The notes under the pieces: model-generated
What the model saw: only the letters and a program-made list of their open reading frames with translations
Databases searched by the model: none
What the model was told of the DNA's origin: nothing
Source of the DNA: Baekduia alba
Lineage (GTDB): Bacteria; Actinomycetota; Thermoleophilia; Solirubrobacterales; Solirubrobacteraceae
Assembly (NCBI RefSeq): GCF_028416635.1
Contig: NZ_CP114013.1
Span: 744,001-808,000, forward strand
Length of the DNA: 64,000 nt
Direction: 5' to 3'
Shown: piece after piece, positions 16,534 through 25,108 of the stretch
Numbering within the stretch: position 1 is the stretch's first letter
Layout of the letters: each line of letters starts with the position of its first letter
Made by a program: the position numbers and the translations under genes

Positions 16534-17712
16534 CTATGCCGCCTCGAGAACCAACGTCGCGTTCTGGCCGCCGAAGGCGAACGAGTTGCTCAGCGCGACC
16601 TTCACGTCGGGCGCCTCGCGCGGTGCGCCGGCGATGTGGTCGGCCTCGCACTCGGGATCGATGTCCTCGAGGCCGAGCGTCGGGGGCAGCGCGCCGCGGC
16701 GCAGCGCCTCGACGCAGGCCAGCGCCTCGATCGCGCCCGCGGCGCCGAGCGTGTGGCCCACGGCGCCCTTGCAGGAGGAGACCGGCGGGCCGTCGTCGCT
16801 GAACACCTTGCGCAGCGCGATCGTCTCGACGCGGTCGTTGATCGGCGTCGACGTGCCGTGCGCGTTGACGTAGCCGACGTCGCTCGGCGCCAGGTCCGCG
16901 TCGGCGAGCGCGTCGGTCATCGCCTCGATGGCGCCGCGCCCGTTCTCCTCGGGCTGGGTGATGTGGAACGCGTCGTTGGACGCGCCGTAGCCGGTGACGC
17001 GCGCGAAGATCTGCGCGCCGCGGGCGCGGGCGTGCTCCTCGCGCTCCAGGACCAGGATCGCGGAGCCCTCGCCCATCACGAAGCCGTCGCGGCGCGTGTC
17101 GAACGGGCGCGACTCGCCGACGCGCGACAGCGCGCCCATGCGCCGGAACGCGGCCAGACACAGCCCGACCAGCGCGGCCTCGGTGCCGCCCGCGATCATC
17201 GCGTCGACCTCCCCGCGCTGGATCATCCGCGCCGCCTCGCCGATCGAGTGCGCGCCCGTCGAGCAGGCGCTGGCGATCGAGAAGCCGGGCCCGTGGAGGC
17301 CCAGGCGCATCGCGATCTGCCCCGCCGCGGCGTTGGGCATCATCATCGGGACGAAGAGCGGGGAGACCGCGCGGTCGCCCTCCTCCAGCCAGGTCTTGCA
17401 CTCGGCCTGGAGCGTGGTGAGGCCGCCGACGCCGGTGCCGACGATCACGCCGATCCGGCGCGGATCGACGCCATTGGGCAGGTCCGCCTCGGCGGCGGCC
17501 TGGTGGGCCGCGTCGATCGCCAGCTGCGCGAAGCGGTCGGTGCGGCGCGCCTCCTTGGGCGTCATCGTCGTCTCCGGGTCGAACTCGGCACACGGCGCGA
17601 TCCCGTCCTCGGAGATCCCGCCCTGCATGCCGAGCAGGGCGTCGAAGAACGCCTCGACGCCCGTGGCGACCGGGGAGACGACGCCCCGTCCGGTGACGAC
17701 GATGCCGTCCAT
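16534..17712 (-). CDS. fabF: beta-ketoacyl-ACP synthase II
   Basis: A 392-aa condensing enzyme of type II fatty-acid synthesis. It condenses malonyl-ACP with acyl-ACP. The Cys-His-His triad is Cys150 (SACSTGAHS), His285 (VNAHGTSTP) and His320 (AVGHTLGAAG). Start ATG 17712 abuts the acpP stop with no gap; the carboxyltransferase gene follows after 4 nt. It resembles KasA/FabF rather than FabB by motif and length. Confidence 0.95.
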   Translation of the reverse strand: MDGIVVTGRGVVSPVATGVEAFFDALLGMQGGISEDGIAPCAEFDPETTMTPKEARRTDRFAQLAIDAAHQAAAEADLPNGVDPRRIGVIVGTGVGGLTTLQAECKTWLEEGDRAVSPLFVPMMMPNAAAGQIAMRLGLHGPGFSIASACSTGAHSIGEAARMIQRGEVDAMIAGGTEAALVGLCLAAFRRMGALSRVGESRPFDTRRDGFVMGEGSAILVLEREEHARARGAQIFARVTGYGASNDAFHITQPEENGRGAIEAMTDALADADLAPSDVGYVNAHGTSTPINDRVETIALRKVFSDDGPPVSSCKGAVGHTLGAAGAIEALACVEALRRGALPPTLGLEDIDPECEADHIAGAPREAPDVKVALSNSFAFGGQNATLVLEAA

Positions 17713-17964
17713 CTAGGCCGCTGCGCCCTGCAGGCGCTCGACCAGCGCGATGGCGTCGCCCACGGAGGCGATGCCCTTGAGGTCGGGGTCGGCGATCTGG
17801 ACCTCGAAGCGGTCCTCCAGCGCCTTGACCAGCTCGACGAGGTCGAGCGAGTCGACGTCGAGCTGCTCCCACGTCGTGTCGGGCTGCGCGGTCTCGGCGT
17901 CGGGCACCTTGATCGCGGCGAGCTCGGCGCGGATGGCTTCGAGGATCTCCTGCTGGCTGGCCAT
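17713..17964 (-). CDS. acpP: acyl carrier protein
   Basis: 83 aa, acidic. The phosphopantetheine attachment Ser39 is in DVDSLDLVEL, the normal ACP signature. It carries the growing acyl chain between the Fab enzymes encoded around it. AAGGAG lies 12 nt before the ATG. A 63-nt gap separates it from fabG, the longest gap in the operon, so some extra regulation or mRNA processing could occur there. Confidence 0.95.
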   Translation of the reverse strand: MASQQEILEAIRAELAAIKVPDAETAQPDTTWEQLDVDSLDLVELVKALEDRFEVQIADPDLKGIASVGDAIALVERLQGAAA

Positions 17965-18027
17965 GGTGGTGGTGATCTCCTTGTTGGTGTGCTCGGTGAA
18001 GGGCAGTGAAGGTGGTGTCTTGTACGT

Positions 18028-18717
18028 CTACGCGCCGAGGCCGCCGTCGACGGCGAGCGTGGCGCCGTTGACGTAGGCCGCGTCGTCGGAGACGAGGAAG
18101 GCCACCGCGGCGGCGACCTCCTCGGGCTGGCCGACGCGCGCCGCCGGGATCGCCGCGGCGATCTCCTTCTGCGGCAGGTCGGCGGTCATGTCGGTGGCGA
18201 TGAAGCCGGGCGTCACCGCGTTGGCGGTGATGTTGCGCTTGCCCATCTCCTTGGCCACGACGCGCGTGAAGCCCAGCAGCCCCGCCTTGGAGGCGGCGTA
18301 GTTGGCCTGTCCGGAGTTTGCGCGCTCGGCCGAGACCGAGGACACGTTGACGATCCGGCCCCAGCGGGCCTTCAACATGTCCTCCAACCCGCGCTTGGTG
18401 CAGTTGAACGCACCGGTCAGGTTGGTGTCGATGACCTTGGTCCAGTCGTCGTCGGGCATGCGGATCGCGAGGCCGTCGGCGGTGACGCCCGCGTTGTTGA
18501 CCAGGATCAGCACCGGGCCGAGCTTCTCGCGGACCTCGTCGAAGGCGGCCTGCACGGACGCGGGGTCCGACACGTCGGCCTGGACGTCGCCGCCGGAGCG
18601 GCCGAGCGTCGCGACCTTGTAGCCGTCGGCGCGCAGGCGGTCGGCGATCGACGCGCCGATGCCGCGGGTGCCGCCGGTGACGAGCGCGACCTTCTGGTCG
18701 GCCTCAGGCGCAGACAT
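18028..18717 (-). CDS. fabG: 3-oxoacyl-ACP reductase
   Basis: A 229-aa short-chain dehydrogenase. The NADPH loop is TGGTRGIG (14-21), NNAG is at 74-77, and the active site is Ser127-Tyr140-Lys144 (YAASK). It reduces 3-oxoacyl-ACP. Its start overlaps the end of fabH by 14 nt. The C-terminal VNGATLAVDGG is the usual SDR ending. Confidence 0.95.
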   Translation of the reverse strand: MSAPEADQKVALVTGGTRGIGASIADRLRADGYKVATLGRSGGDVQADVSDPASVQAAFDEVREKLGPVLILVNNAGVTADGLAIRMPDDDWTKVIDTNLTGAFNCTKRGLEDMLKARWGRIVNVSSVSAERANSGQANYAASKAGLLGFTRVVAKEMGKRNITANAVTPGFIATDMTADLPQKEIAAAIPAARVGQPEEVAAAVAFLVSDDAAYVNGATLAVDGGLGA

Positions 18718-19792
18718 GCTGGCGCTCCTTCCAGGAGACGACGCCGGCGCCCCACACGAAGCCGGCGCCGAAGGCCGCGAGGCCGACGGTCATGCCGGGC
18801 TTCAGCAGCCCGTCGCGCTCGGCTTGAGCCAGCGCGAGCGGGATCGACGCGGAGGACGTGTTCGCGACGCGGTCGACGTTGATCGCGAGCTTGTCGTGGG
18901 AGAGCCCGAGCTCGTTGGCGGCCGCCTCGATGATGCGCGAGTTGGCCTGATGGGCGACGAAGAGGTCGAGGTCGGCGGCGGCGAGGCCGGCGGCGTCGAG
19001 CGCCTCGCGCGACGCCTCGACCATCCGCGCGACCGCATGGCGGTAGACCTCGCGGCCCTGCATCCGCAGCTTGCGGTCCTCGTTGTCGGCGTAGAGCAGG
19101 TCGCCCTGCTCGGGGTCGCAGCCGAGGACGAAGCGCGAGACGCCGCGGTCCAGCTCGCCGGCCGCGACGACGACCGCGCCGGCGCCGTCGCCGAACAGGA
19201 CGGCGGTGCCGCGGTCCTCGGTGTCGGTGAGGCGGCTCAGCGCCTCGGCGCCGCAGACGAGCACGACGCGCGCGCGGCCGGTCTCGACCAGCGCGGCGGC
19301 CTGGTCCAAGGCGTACAGGAAGCCGGCGCAGGCGGCGTTGAGGTCGACGGCGGCGGCGCCGTGGGCGCCGATCAGGCGCGCGACCTCAGGGGCCAGGCCC
19401 GGCGTGACCTTGTCCGGCGTGATCGTGGTGACGATCACCTGGTCGACCTCGTCGGGCGTCCTGTTGGCGTCGGCCAGCGCGTCGGCGCAGGCGCGTGCGG
19501 CCAGCGGCGCGAGCGGCGTGTCGGCGTCGAGCCAGCGGCGCGTCCGGATGCCGGTGCGGCGGACGATCCAGGCGTCGTCGGTGTCGAGGCGCTGCTCGAA
19601 GTAGGCGTTGTCGATCTCGCGCTCGGGCAGCGCGGCGCCGACGCCGAAGAGGCCGGCGGTGAGCCCGCGGGGCAGCGGATGCCGCGTGCGCGTGCGGGGA
19701 GCGGACGTCGGCGTGCGCGTCGCGCCGGTGATCCGGCCGTTGCGCTCGGTGACGTCCGTCAGGGTCTCGGTGGTCGTGGTGACCGCCATCAT
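18704..19792 (-). CDS. fabH: beta-ketoacyl-ACP synthase III
   Basis: 362 aa; starts chain synthesis by condensing an acyl-CoA with malonyl-ACP. The triad is Cys155 (NAACAGF), His281 (VAHQANSRI) and Asn311 (VANTSSASIP). In E. coli these are 112/244/274, so this protein has an extra ~43 residues at the N-terminus, rich in Thr, Arg and Pro. ATG 19792 overlaps the fabD stop (ATGA), which supports the long form; no other Met occurs before the catalytic core. Confidence 0.94.
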   Translation of the reverse strand: MMAVTTTTETLTDVTERNGRITGATRTPTSAPRTRTRHPLPRGLTAGLFGVGAALPEREIDNAYFEQRLDTDDAWIVRRTGIRTRRWLDADTPLAPLAARACADALADANRTPDEVDQVIVTTITPDKVTPGLAPEVARLIGAHGAAAVDLNAACAGFLYALDQAAALVETGRARVVLVCGAEALSRLTDTEDRGTAVLFGDGAGAVVVAAGELDRGVSRFVLGCDPEQGDLLYADNEDRKLRMQGREVYRHAVARMVEASREALDAAGLAAADLDLFVAHQANSRIIEAAANELGLSHDKLAINVDRVANTSSASIPLALAQAERDGLLKPGMTVGLAAFGAGFVWGAGVVSWKERQHVCA

Positions 19793-20619
19793 GCTGCCGC
19801 CAGGGTTCGCTTGACCAGTCCGGTGAGCACCGCGCCGGGACCATGCTCGACGTAGCGCTCGATGCCGGCCGCGCGCAGCGCCAGCATCGTCTCCCGCCAC
19901 CGCACGGGACGCAGGAGGTTCTCGCTCAGCTCGCGACGCACGTCGGTGAAGGGCGCCGCGGTGCCGTTGGCGTACACGGGGAAGGCGGGCGCGCCGATCT
20001 CGACCTGCGCCAGCGCGCCGGCCAGGCGGGCCGCGGCCGGCTGCATGAGCGGCGAGTGGAAGGCGGCGGAGACGTCCAGGCGGCGGGCGCGCGCGCCGGT
20101 CTCGTCGCGGGCGAGCTCCTCGGCCTCGGCGACGGCGTCGGTAGCGCCGCTGAGCACGAGCTGCCCGGGCGCGTTGTCGTTGGCGATCGTCAGGCCGAGG
20201 CGCGTGGCCAGCGCGCGGATCGCGTGGTCCTCGCCGCCGAGCATCGCGACCATCGAGCCGGGCGCCAGGTCGCCGGCGTCGGCCATGGCGGCGGCGCGCT
20301 CGGCGACCAGGCCGACCGCGTCGTCGAACCGCAGGGCGCCGGCGGCGACCAGCGCGGCGTACTCGCCGAGCGAGTGGCCGGCGGCGGCGCGCACGTCGGC
20401 GACCTCGTCGGCCGCCTCCTCGCGCCAGAGGTCCCAGGCGGCGACGGAGCACAGGAAGATCGCGGGCTGCTGGAACCGCGTGCCCTCGCCGAGCCGCTCG
20501 AACGGATCGAAGCCGAGCAGCTCCAGGCCGCGCTCGAACGCGGGGAGCCCGCGGTACGGCTCGTCCATGTCGGGCGCATGGCTTCCCTGGCCCGGGAAGA
20601 TCGCGGCAATCGAAGGCAC
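19789..20619 (-). CDS. fabD: malonyl-CoA:ACP transacylase
   Basis: A 276-aa acyltransferase that loads malonate from CoA to ACP. The sequence begins with FPGQGSH, the catalytic Ser83 is in GHSLGEY, and His188 is in AFHSPLM. The start is GTG 20619. It is the first gene of the fabD-H-G-acpP-F operon. A 106-bp upstream gap with overlapping inverted repeats (20661-20694) probably holds the operon promoter. Confidence 0.95.
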   Translation of the reverse strand: MPSIAAIFPGQGSHAPDMDEPYRGLPAFERGLELLGFDPFERLGEGTRFQQPAIFLCSVAAWDLWREEAADEVADVRAAAGHSLGEYAALVAAGALRFDDAVGLVAERAAAMADAGDLAPGSMVAMLGGEDHAIRALATRLGLTIANDNAPGQLVLSGATDAVAEAEELARDETGARARRLDVSAAFHSPLMQPAAARLAGALAQVEIGAPAFPVYANGTAAPFTDVRRELSENLLRPVRWRETMLALRAAGIERYVEHGPGAVLTGLVKRTLAAA

Positions 20620-20660
20620 TGCTCACACTTAGCGCGCGCAAGGGTCCGGGTTTCACGATC

Positions 20661-20694
20661 TCGACACCGGGTGGCGGGAGTGTCGAATCCCGCC
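20661..20694 (-). promoter_or_regulatory. overlapping inverted repeats upstream of fabD (possible operator)
   Basis: TCGACAC (20661-20667) and GTGTCGA (20680-20686) form a 7-bp dyad with a 12-nt spacer. A second pair, GGCGGG (20673-20678) and CCCGCC (20689-20694), overlaps it. The two structures exclude each other. The position, 42-76 bp before the fabD GTG, suits an operator for the operon's TetR regulator, or a terminator for the preceding gene. Confidence 0.4.
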
Positions 20695-20725
20695 GAGAGC
20701 ACCTGCTGGGGTGGGAGCGGCCGTG

Positions 20726-21784
20726 CTAGGCCCGCGGCGGCGTGATCGTCAGCGCGTCCAGGAGGCGCCGGCGCCGGTCCGGGTCCTGGCCGAACACGAC
20801 GAGCCAGGCGGTGCCGATGCGCCGCGCGGTGAGGTTGCCGGAGGCGGTGGACGCCCCCAGGTGACCCGGGATCGGCGACGCACCGGGAAGCGGTGCGGCC
20901 GTGCGGTGCGGCCCCGCGGCATCCGTGAGCACGGCGGCCCGGAGCTGCACGCCGCCGAGCCGGAACACGGCCACGGCGCAGGTGCGGAACGCGCGGCCGT
21001 TGACGTCGACCCGGCGCGTGAGCGCCACCCCGACGATCGTCTGGGTCAGCGCCGACAGGTGGGTGAGCGGCGCGTGGGCGATGGCGCAGGAGCGGCGCGG
21101 CGGGTCGCGGGGGTCGACGCGCACGGTGGGCAGGGCCGCCGTCGCGGCGGGCGAGCGATCGGTCGTGGGCCTGGAGGGGCCGCCGATCGGTCGATCGTGC
21201 GCGTCGAGCAGGGTCAGCGCCGCGCGCGGCGCGCGGTCGTGGTGGCGCGGGACGAACGCGACGACGGCGCGCCAGCCGAACGGCAGCCGCGGGTCCGCGC
21301 GCGGGACGACGCGGCGGCCGTCGGGTAGCAGGACGGCGGCCACCCGCCGGTCGACGATGCGGAACTCGACGTCGCGACCGCGGTTGGTCAGGCCCGACAC
21401 GATGCCGCCGCCGGCGATCTGGGCCGCGTCGCGCGGCGCCGCCGGTCCGCACCCGCGCGCCACGCCGCTGCCGCCGTGGCCGAAGGCGAAGACCAGCGAG
21501 GTGCACCAGCCGACCTGCCCGACGCGCAGGTCGGGGCTGAGGTCGATGGCGTAGCGGCGGATGAACACGTCGGCGGGCGTCGCGCCGGTCAGCGGCGGCG
21601 ACGGCTCGCCGCCGCCGAGCGTGAGGACCGCGGCCGTCGCGGTGCCGCACAGCGCGAGCGCGGCGGCGACGGCCAGCAGCGGGCGCCGGCCGCGGAACGT
21701 GCGGCGACGCCGGGCCGTCGTCGCGCGTCGCGCCGCGGCGCCGGCGAGCTCGTCGCGCAGCAGGTCGAACGGGTCGTCGGTCAT
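20726..21784 (-). CDS. single-pass membrane protein co-encoded with an ECF sigma factor
   Basis: 352 aa. An N-terminal cytoplasmic segment of ~35 residues rich in Arg (ARRATTARRRRTFRGRR) is followed by one transmembrane helix (LLAVAAALALCGTATAAVLTL, about 36-56) and a ~295-residue extracytoplasmic domain with scattered cysteines. ATG 21784 overlaps the sigma gene stop (ATGA). The topology suits a membrane anti-sigma factor or regulated sensor, but I see no zinc-binding HxxxCxxC motif. The same architecture recurs at 53962-54726. Confidence 0.75.
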   Translation of the reverse strand: MTDDPFDLLRDELAGAAARRATTARRRRTFRGRRPLLAVAAALALCGTATAAVLTLGGGEPSPPLTGATPADVFIRRYAIDLSPDLRVGQVGWCTSLVFAFGHGGSGVARGCGPAAPRDAAQIAGGGIVSGLTNRGRDVEFRIVDRRVAAVLLPDGRRVVPRADPRLPFGWRAVVAFVPRHHDRAPRAALTLLDAHDRPIGGPSRPTTDRSPAATAALPTVRVDPRDPPRRSCAIAHAPLTHLSALTQTIVGVALTRRVDVNGRAFRTCAVAVFRLGGVQLRAAVLTDAAGPHRTAAPLPGASPIPGHLGASTASGNLTARRIGTAWLVVFGQDPDRRRRLLDALTITPPRA

Positions 21785-22284
21785 GCGTTCTCCTCCTCCA
21801 GGGTCCGGCGCAGGCGGGCGAGGCCGCGTGACACGCGTTGGCGCACGACCTGCTCGGAGCACCCGATGTCGGCGGCGATCGCCGTGTAGGGCTGCTCCGC
21901 CAGGACGCGGCGCAGCACGGCCTCGCGCTGGTCGGCGGGCAGGTCGGCGAGCGCGCCGCGCAGGTCGACCGCGCCGCGCTCCTCGATCCGGGCGAGCTGC
22001 TCGGCGTCGAGGTGGATCGGCGCCATGTCCAGCCGCCGGCGGGCGGCCGCGTCGACCCGGCGGCGCCGCGCCGCGTCGTACAGCAGGTTGCGCGCGATCC
22101 CGATCAGCCAGGCGACCTCGGGCCCGCGCGTGGCGTCGTACTGCGCGCGGTTCTCGAGCGCGCGCGCGAAGGTCTCGGCCACGACGTCGAAGACCAGCTC
22201 CGGCCGCCCGCCGACCCGCCGCGCCACGTAGCTCGTGACGACCCCTACATGTCGCTCGTAGAAGGTGCCGAAGTCCTCGTCCAC
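21781..22284 (-). CDS. ECF RNA polymerase sigma factor
   Basis: 167 aa. Region 2 is visible in FYERHVGVVTSYVARRVG through WLIGIARNLLYDAARR; region 4 is in LADLPADQREAVLRRVLAEQPYTAIAADIGCSEQVVRQRVSRGLARLR. It directs RNA polymerase to a stress or envelope regulon. It is translationally coupled to the membrane protein downstream, its likely regulator. A related pair exists at 53.9-55.3 kb. Confidence 0.9.
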   Translation of the reverse strand: MDEDFGTFYERHVGVVTSYVARRVGGRPELVFDVVAETFARALENRAQYDATRGPEVAWLIGIARNLLYDAARRRRVDAAARRRLDMAPIHLDAEQLARIEERGAVDLRGALADLPADQREAVLRRVLAEQPYTAIAADIGCSEQVVRQRVSRGLARLRRTLEEENA

Positions 22285-22329
22285 GCCTCTTCTACTTCCG
22301 AGCGCGCGGTTTGTGACCGCCGCCGGGCC

Positions 22330-23103
22330 TCAGATCTTCCCGTGGCCGGCGACCCAGGTCCCGTCGTCGGCGCGCGCGAAGTCCTGGAACAGCGCCGGCG
22401 CCTCGGCGGTCGCGATCCGGGCCACCCGGTCGAAGACCAGGCGCAGCTCCTCCTCGGCGCCGGCGGTGGTGCGCAGCGCGATGACGTGGCGCAGCGTCCG
22501 GACGTTCGCCGTCCAGATGATGTCGGTGCTCAGCCCGAGCGGCGCCAGGCGGCGCAGCGCCGAGGTCGCCTCCTTCTTGACCGCGAACGGGACGCCGTCG
22601 TCGTCGAGGCCGAGCTCGCGCGCGGCGTCGACCTGCAGCTCCTCGAGCTGCTCGACGATCGCGACGACCTGCTCGCGCAGCGGCTCCAGCGCCGGTGGGA
22701 CGCGGAAGCCGATCTCGCTGAGCCGCACGTAGCGCAGCGACTCCTGCGAGAACGCGCTGCCCGCGCGGTGGCGGACCAGCTCGTGGGTGAAGACGCGCGA
22801 CACGTCGCGGAAGGCGAACGTGTAGTTGACGTGCTCGAGCACCGACCCGTGGCCGGAGGCCAGCACGTTGTCGAGATAAGCGCCCTGGTCCTCGCGCACG
22901 CGAGTGACGTTGGGGTTCAGGCCCGGCTCCCACGAGCGGTAGCACGCGCGGCCGGCGAACTCGACGAGCGTCTCCGCGTCTCCGGCGCCGGCGCGGCGCT
23001 CCAGCCACGACGCGCCGCCGGCGGCCTCCAGGTACCCGCGCATCCCGTCGACGTCGAGCGCGGGCCGCGCGATCAGGAACACCTCTGGCCGGGTCTCGCG
23101 CAC
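22330..23103 (-). CDS. thyX: flavin-dependent thymidylate synthase
   Basis: 257 aa. It makes dTMP from dUMP with methylene-tetrahydrofolate and FADH2. The ThyX signature RHRxxS is RHRAGSAFSQESLRY at 111-125. HGSVLEH and the C-terminal NVRTLRHVIALRT region also fit. The start is GTG 23103, giving the common MxxxEVFLIARP beginning; no clear Shine-Dalgarno is seen. Divergent from the sulfate transporter operon with 118 bp between starts. Confidence 0.95.
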   Translation of the reverse strand: MRETRPEVFLIARPALDVDGMRGYLEAAGGASWLERRAGAGDAETLVEFAGRACYRSWEPGLNPNVTRVREDQGAYLDNVLASGHGSVLEHVNYTFAFRDVSRVFTHELVRHRAGSAFSQESLRYVRLSEIGFRVPPALEPLREQVVAIVEQLEELQVDAARELGLDDDGVPFAVKKEATSALRRLAPLGLSTDIIWTANVRTLRHVIALRTTAGAEEELRLVFDRVARIATAEAPALFQDFARADDGTWVAGHGKI

Positions 23104-23176
23104 GGCGCAAGGCTAGTTGGCAAGGGCCTTCCCGGCATTGCCTCTTATTCCCACTGGCTTGCTGTACACTGCCGAA

Positions 23177-23213
23177 CCTCCGAATCCCGACTGCGATTAG
23201 ACCTTTTTGGAGG
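23177..23213 (+). promoter_or_regulatory. Shine-Dalgarno-masking hairpin upstream of the sulfate transporter
   Basis: CCTCCGAA (23177-23184) can pair with TTTGGAGG (23206-23213), eight pairs including one G-U, loop 21 nt. The GGAGG of the 3' arm is the Shine-Dalgarno sequence for the lipoprotein gene starting at 23222. The folded message would block translation. It does not look like a SAM or other known sulfur riboswitch. Confidence 0.4.
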
Positions 23214-23221
23214 CCTAGCCC

Positions 23222-24253
23222 GTGAAGCCGAAGTTCCTGATCTCCACGCTCGCCATCGCGGCCCTCGCGGTCGCCGGGTGCGGCGGCTCGTCGGACGAGA
23301 CGAGCGGCGGTTCGTCCTCCTCCGCGTCGTCGCCGTCCGGCGGCACGAAGTCGACGATCTCGCTCGTCGCGTACTCGACCCCCGAGGTCGTCTACGACGA
23401 GATCATCCCCGACTTCCAGAAGACGCCCGAGGGCAAGGGCGTGGGCTTCAAGACCTCCTACGGCGCGTCGGGCGAGCAGAGCCGCGCGGTCGCCGCCGGC
23501 CAGAAGGCCGACGTCGTGGCGTTCTCGCTGAGCCCCGACGTCGACAAGCTCGTCGACCCGGGCCTCGTCCCCAAGGACTGGGTCAGCACGACGGAGGCCG
23601 ACGGCGGCAAGGGCGGCTTCGTGACGACGTCGCTCGTCTCGTTCGTCGTCCGCAAGGGCAACCCGAAGGGCATCCACGGCTGGGACGACCTGCTCAAGTC
23701 GGGCATCAAGGTCGTCACGCCGAACCCGTTCACCTCGGGTGCGGCCAAGTGGAACATCATGGGTGCCTACCAGCACGGCGGCATCGGCTACGTCAAGAGG
23801 CTGCTCACCGACCACGTGCCGGTCCAGCCGAAGTCGGGTCGCGAGGCGCTGCAGACGTTCACCGGCGGTGAGGGCGACGTCCTGATCTCCTACGAGTACG
23901 AGTACACGACGGCGGTCAAGAAGGGCGAGAAGGACATCCAGCTCGTCCAGCCCGACGACACGTTCCTGATCCAGAACCCGATCGCGTCGACCACCGCGGC
24001 GGGCGCGGCCGGCAAGGCCTTCGTGAAGTTCGCCCTCGGCGACTCCGCGCAGCAGCACTTCGCCGACTGGGGCTACCGCCCGATCAACCAGGCCGTGTTC
24101 GAGAAGAACAAGGCAAAGTTCCCGGAGCCCAAGTCGGTCAAGACCATCGACGACTACGGCGGATGGTCGAAGGTCAACGACGAGCTGTTCGACCCCGAGA
24201 AGGGCTCGGTCGCCAAGATCGAGGACGACGCGGGCGTGTCGACCGCCAAGTAG
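23222..24253 (+). CDS. cysP: sulfate/thiosulfate ABC transporter substrate-binding lipoprotein
   Basis: 343 aa from GTG 23222. Signal peptide with lipobox LAVAGC (Cys20), then a Ser/Gly-rich linker to about residue 40. The binding domain shows typical sulfate-binding elements: VAYSTPEVVYDEIIPDF, SYGASGEQSRAV, ADVVAFSLSPDVDKLV, GWDDLLKSGIKVVTPNP and GGEGDVLISYEYE. It captures sulfate outside the membrane for CysTWA. GGAGG lies 8 nt upstream and can be masked by a hairpin. First gene of the cysPTWA operon. Confidence 0.95.
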   Translation: MKPKFLISTLAIAALAVAGCGGSSDETSGGSSSSASSPSGGTKSTISLVAYSTPEVVYDEIIPDFQKTPEGKGVGFKTSYGASGEQSRAVAAGQKADVVAFSLSPDVDKLVDPGLVPKDWVSTTEADGGKGGFVTTSLVSFVVRKGNPKGIHGWDDLLKSGIKVVTPNPFTSGAAKWNIMGAYQHGGIGYVKRLLTDHVPVQPKSGREALQTFTGGEGDVLISYEYEYTTAVKKGEKDIQLVQPDDTFLIQNPIASTTAAGAAGKAFVKFALGDSAQQHFADWGYRPINQAVFEKNKAKFPEPKSVKTIDDYGGWSKVNDELFDPEKGSVAKIEDDAGVSTAK

Positions 24254-24256
24254 ACG

Positions 24257-25108
24257 ATGGGCGTCTCGGCGATCACCCGGCAGGCAGGACCGTCGCGCGG
24301 CACCCGTGCCGCGCGACGCGTCGGGGGCCGGGGCCTCACGGGCCTCGGCGTCGGCATCGTGACGCTGTGGCTCAGCGTCATCGTCCTGCTGCCGCTCGCC
24401 GCGCTGACCGCCAAGTCGCTGGACGGCGGCCTGGGCGCGTTCTGGGACTCGGTGACCAGCCGCCAGGCCGTCGCGGCGCTGCGGTTCACCATCGTCATCT
24501 CGGTCATCGTCGCCGCGATCAACGCGGTCGCCGGCCTGGCGATCGCGTGGACGCTGGTGCGCGACGAGTTCCCGGGCCGCAAGCTCGTCAACGCGGTGAT
24601 CGACCTGCCGTTCGCGATGCCGACGATCGTCGCCGGCATCACGCTGCTGGCGCTCTGGGGCCCGAAGTCGCCGGTCGGGATCAACCTCGCGTTCACGCAG
24701 GCCGCGGTGGCGCTGGCGCTGCTGTTCGTGACGCTGCCGTTCGGCGTCCGCGCGGTGCAGCCCGTGCTGATCGAGCTGGACACCGAGATGGAGCACGCGT
24801 CGGCCTCGCTCGGCGCCGGCCCGCTGACCACCTTCCGCCGGATCATCCTGCCCAACCTCGTGCCGGCGATCCTGTCGGGCGCGGCGCTGGCGTTCGCCCG
24901 CGCGGTCGGCGAGTTCGGCTCGGTCGTCCTGATCAGCGGCAACAAGCCGTTCGACACGCAGGTGTCGTCGGTCTTCATCTTCAAGCAGATCGAGAGCGAC
25001 AACGCGACGGGCGCCGCCGCGGTGTCGGTCGTCCTGCTGCTCGTCTCGCTGGTCATGTTGGTGGCCTTGCGCGGGATCGAGTACTGGGGGAACCGCCATG
25101 ACCATTAA
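24257..25108 (+). CDS. cysT: sulfate ABC transporter permease CysT
   Basis: 283 aa with about six membrane segments (first at ~33-53). The EAA-type loop, EMEHASASLGAGPLTTFRRIILP, couples the permease to CysA. It starts 3 nt after the binding-protein stop and overlaps cysW by 11 nt. The terminal WGNRHDH is cytoplasmic. Confidence 0.94.
   Translation: MGVSAITRQAGPSRGTRAARRVGGRGLTGLGVGIVTLWLSVIVLLPLAALTAKSLDGGLGAFWDSVTSRQAVAALRFTIVISVIVAAINAVAGLAIAWTLVRDEFPGRKLVNAVIDLPFAMPTIVAGITLLALWGPKSPVGINLAFTQAAVALALLFVTLPFGVRAVQPVLIELDTEMEHASASLGAGPLTTFRRIILPNLVPAILSGAALAFARAVGEFGSVVLISGNKPFDTQVSSVFIFKQIESDNATGAAAVSVVLLLVSLVMLVALRGIEYWGNRHDH

Noticed and set aside
23104-23221. SAM (S-box) riboswitch before cysP
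   Set aside because: Too short and lacks the conserved core; only a simple hairpin can be drawn.
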